DNA of 64,000 nucleotides from Hermodice carunculata (lineage: Eukaryota > Annelida > Polychaeta > Eunicida > Amphinomidae), in the NCBI GenBank assembly GCA_964020975.1, contig OZ026628.1, positions 57,800,022 to 57,864,021 of the forward strand, written 5' to 3'. The position numbers and the translations under genes are program-made. Numbering within the stretch: position 1 is the first letter of the stretch; each line of letters starts with the position of its first letter. A model generated the notes under the pieces. The model was given only the letters and a program-made list of their open reading frames with translations. It was not told the origin of the DNA and did no database searches. Positions 63,520-64,000 of this stretch are shown here, piece after piece.

Positions 63520-63660
63520 CCAATACAATGGGGGGGGGGGGGGTGTTCCCTGGCACGCTGGTACAAGTAAAAATAACTTGAAAAGGGCTTCCAGTACGTG
63601 AGCACGGCAAATAAAAATGCCAAGTACACCAGCACGGACAACCCCTTGCCCACCCCCCTG
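63520..63660 (+). repeat. R6 repeat, copy 3
   Basis: Begins with a G run (about 63,531-63,542) and GCACGCTGGTACAAGTAAAA, then AGGGCTTCCAGTACGTG, and ends in ACCCCTTGCCCACCCCC. Same orientation as 29,695-29,860. Confidence 0.55.
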
Positions 63661-63689
63661 CAATGGGCGACGACAAAAAGCTGGAGCAT

Positions 63690-64000
63690 ATTAGGTTATG
63701 CTAATCAGCGCACTTTGAAACATTTAATATTGAATATCTTCAAAGCTATAAGTAGAGTTCGCAATTAAACTGCACATTATAGGTTTATACTATAGGCGCA
63801 TCTTATGAATTATAAACCAAACTTTAAAACATTATAAATTTTTAATTTATGCAAATTAGTCGAATACGCTTAATTCAAATCTTGAACATTTCAAATCTGT
63901 TACAGACAGAGTTGCTAATCTACCTTCAATGTAGAGATTTGTGCTACAGCCGCATCCAATAAACCCAAACCCAAAGTTGGAGCGTTTTTATTTACTCAAT
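63690..64000 (+). repeat. R3 repeat units at the window edge
   Basis: Units with TTGAATATCTTCAAAGCTAT, TATAGGCGCATCTTATGAAT, TTTAATTTATGCAAATTAG and CAGCCGCATCCAATAAAC match the array at 49,330-50,000. The array continues beyond the window. Confidence 0.7.

Overview
This is eukaryotic DNA: A+T-rich, intron-containing and gene-poor, full of microsatellites, homopolymer runs and dispersed repeats. The repeat styles (bodies with a terminal hairpin and tandem cores, termini containing GGCCCATGGGCC, decayed LINEs and a decayed mariner) suggest a marine invertebrate, perhaps a mollusc, another lophotrochozoan or an invertebrate deuterostome. The species cannot be fixed from the window.

Host genes. 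(1) The left edge holds the last two exons of HAUS5, an augmin (spindle microtubule-branching) subunit, on the + strand at 18-150 and 2589-2715. (2) On the - strand, exons at 51,686-51,808 and 42,613-42,866 join in frame to encode a Pointed (PNT/SAM) domain of the Yan/TEL (ETV6) type. The frame stops 14 residues after the domain and I see no ETS DNA-binding domain, so the gene resembles the PNT-only regulator Mae/Edl of Drosophila. A further convincing - strand coding exon at 57,095-57,315 may be its N-terminus or belong to another gene. (3) Weaker candidates are a - strand core promoter plus first exon at 41,759-42,066, a promoter-like tandem duplication at 37,202-37,561, and a possible membrane-anchor exon at 61,191-61,280.

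Mobile DNA. LINE A (+, about 7,500-10,660) has endonuclease and reverse transcriptase domains and is broken. LINE B (-, about 10,773-11,215) is a 3' fragment lying tail to tail with it. A mariner-type transposon (11,518-12,883) has TIRs and TA flanks but a decayed transposase. LINE C (-, about 16,375-18,865) is cut by a (TA)n tract. A short possible LINE tail lies at 44,250-44,480. Two TTAA-flanked palindromic MITEs sit in the last HAUS5 intron.

Repeat families named here. R1 (4,141-4,737; 23,477-24,790) has tandem cores. R2 (27,274-28,756) carries a long direct duplication. R3 (48,540-50,000; 63,690-64,000; trace near 15,510) has units of roughly 120-150 bp. R4 has many copies on both strands. 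R6 (29,695-29,860; 52,530-52,715; 63,520-63,660) has G-run and C-run ends. Several families open with a short perfect or near-perfect hairpin followed by GTCC-rich sequence, and several end in a shared CCTCTTGT-like terminus. Two R3 bodies carry entirely different hairpin arms, each perfectly self-complementary, so the structure rather than the sequence seems to be kept.
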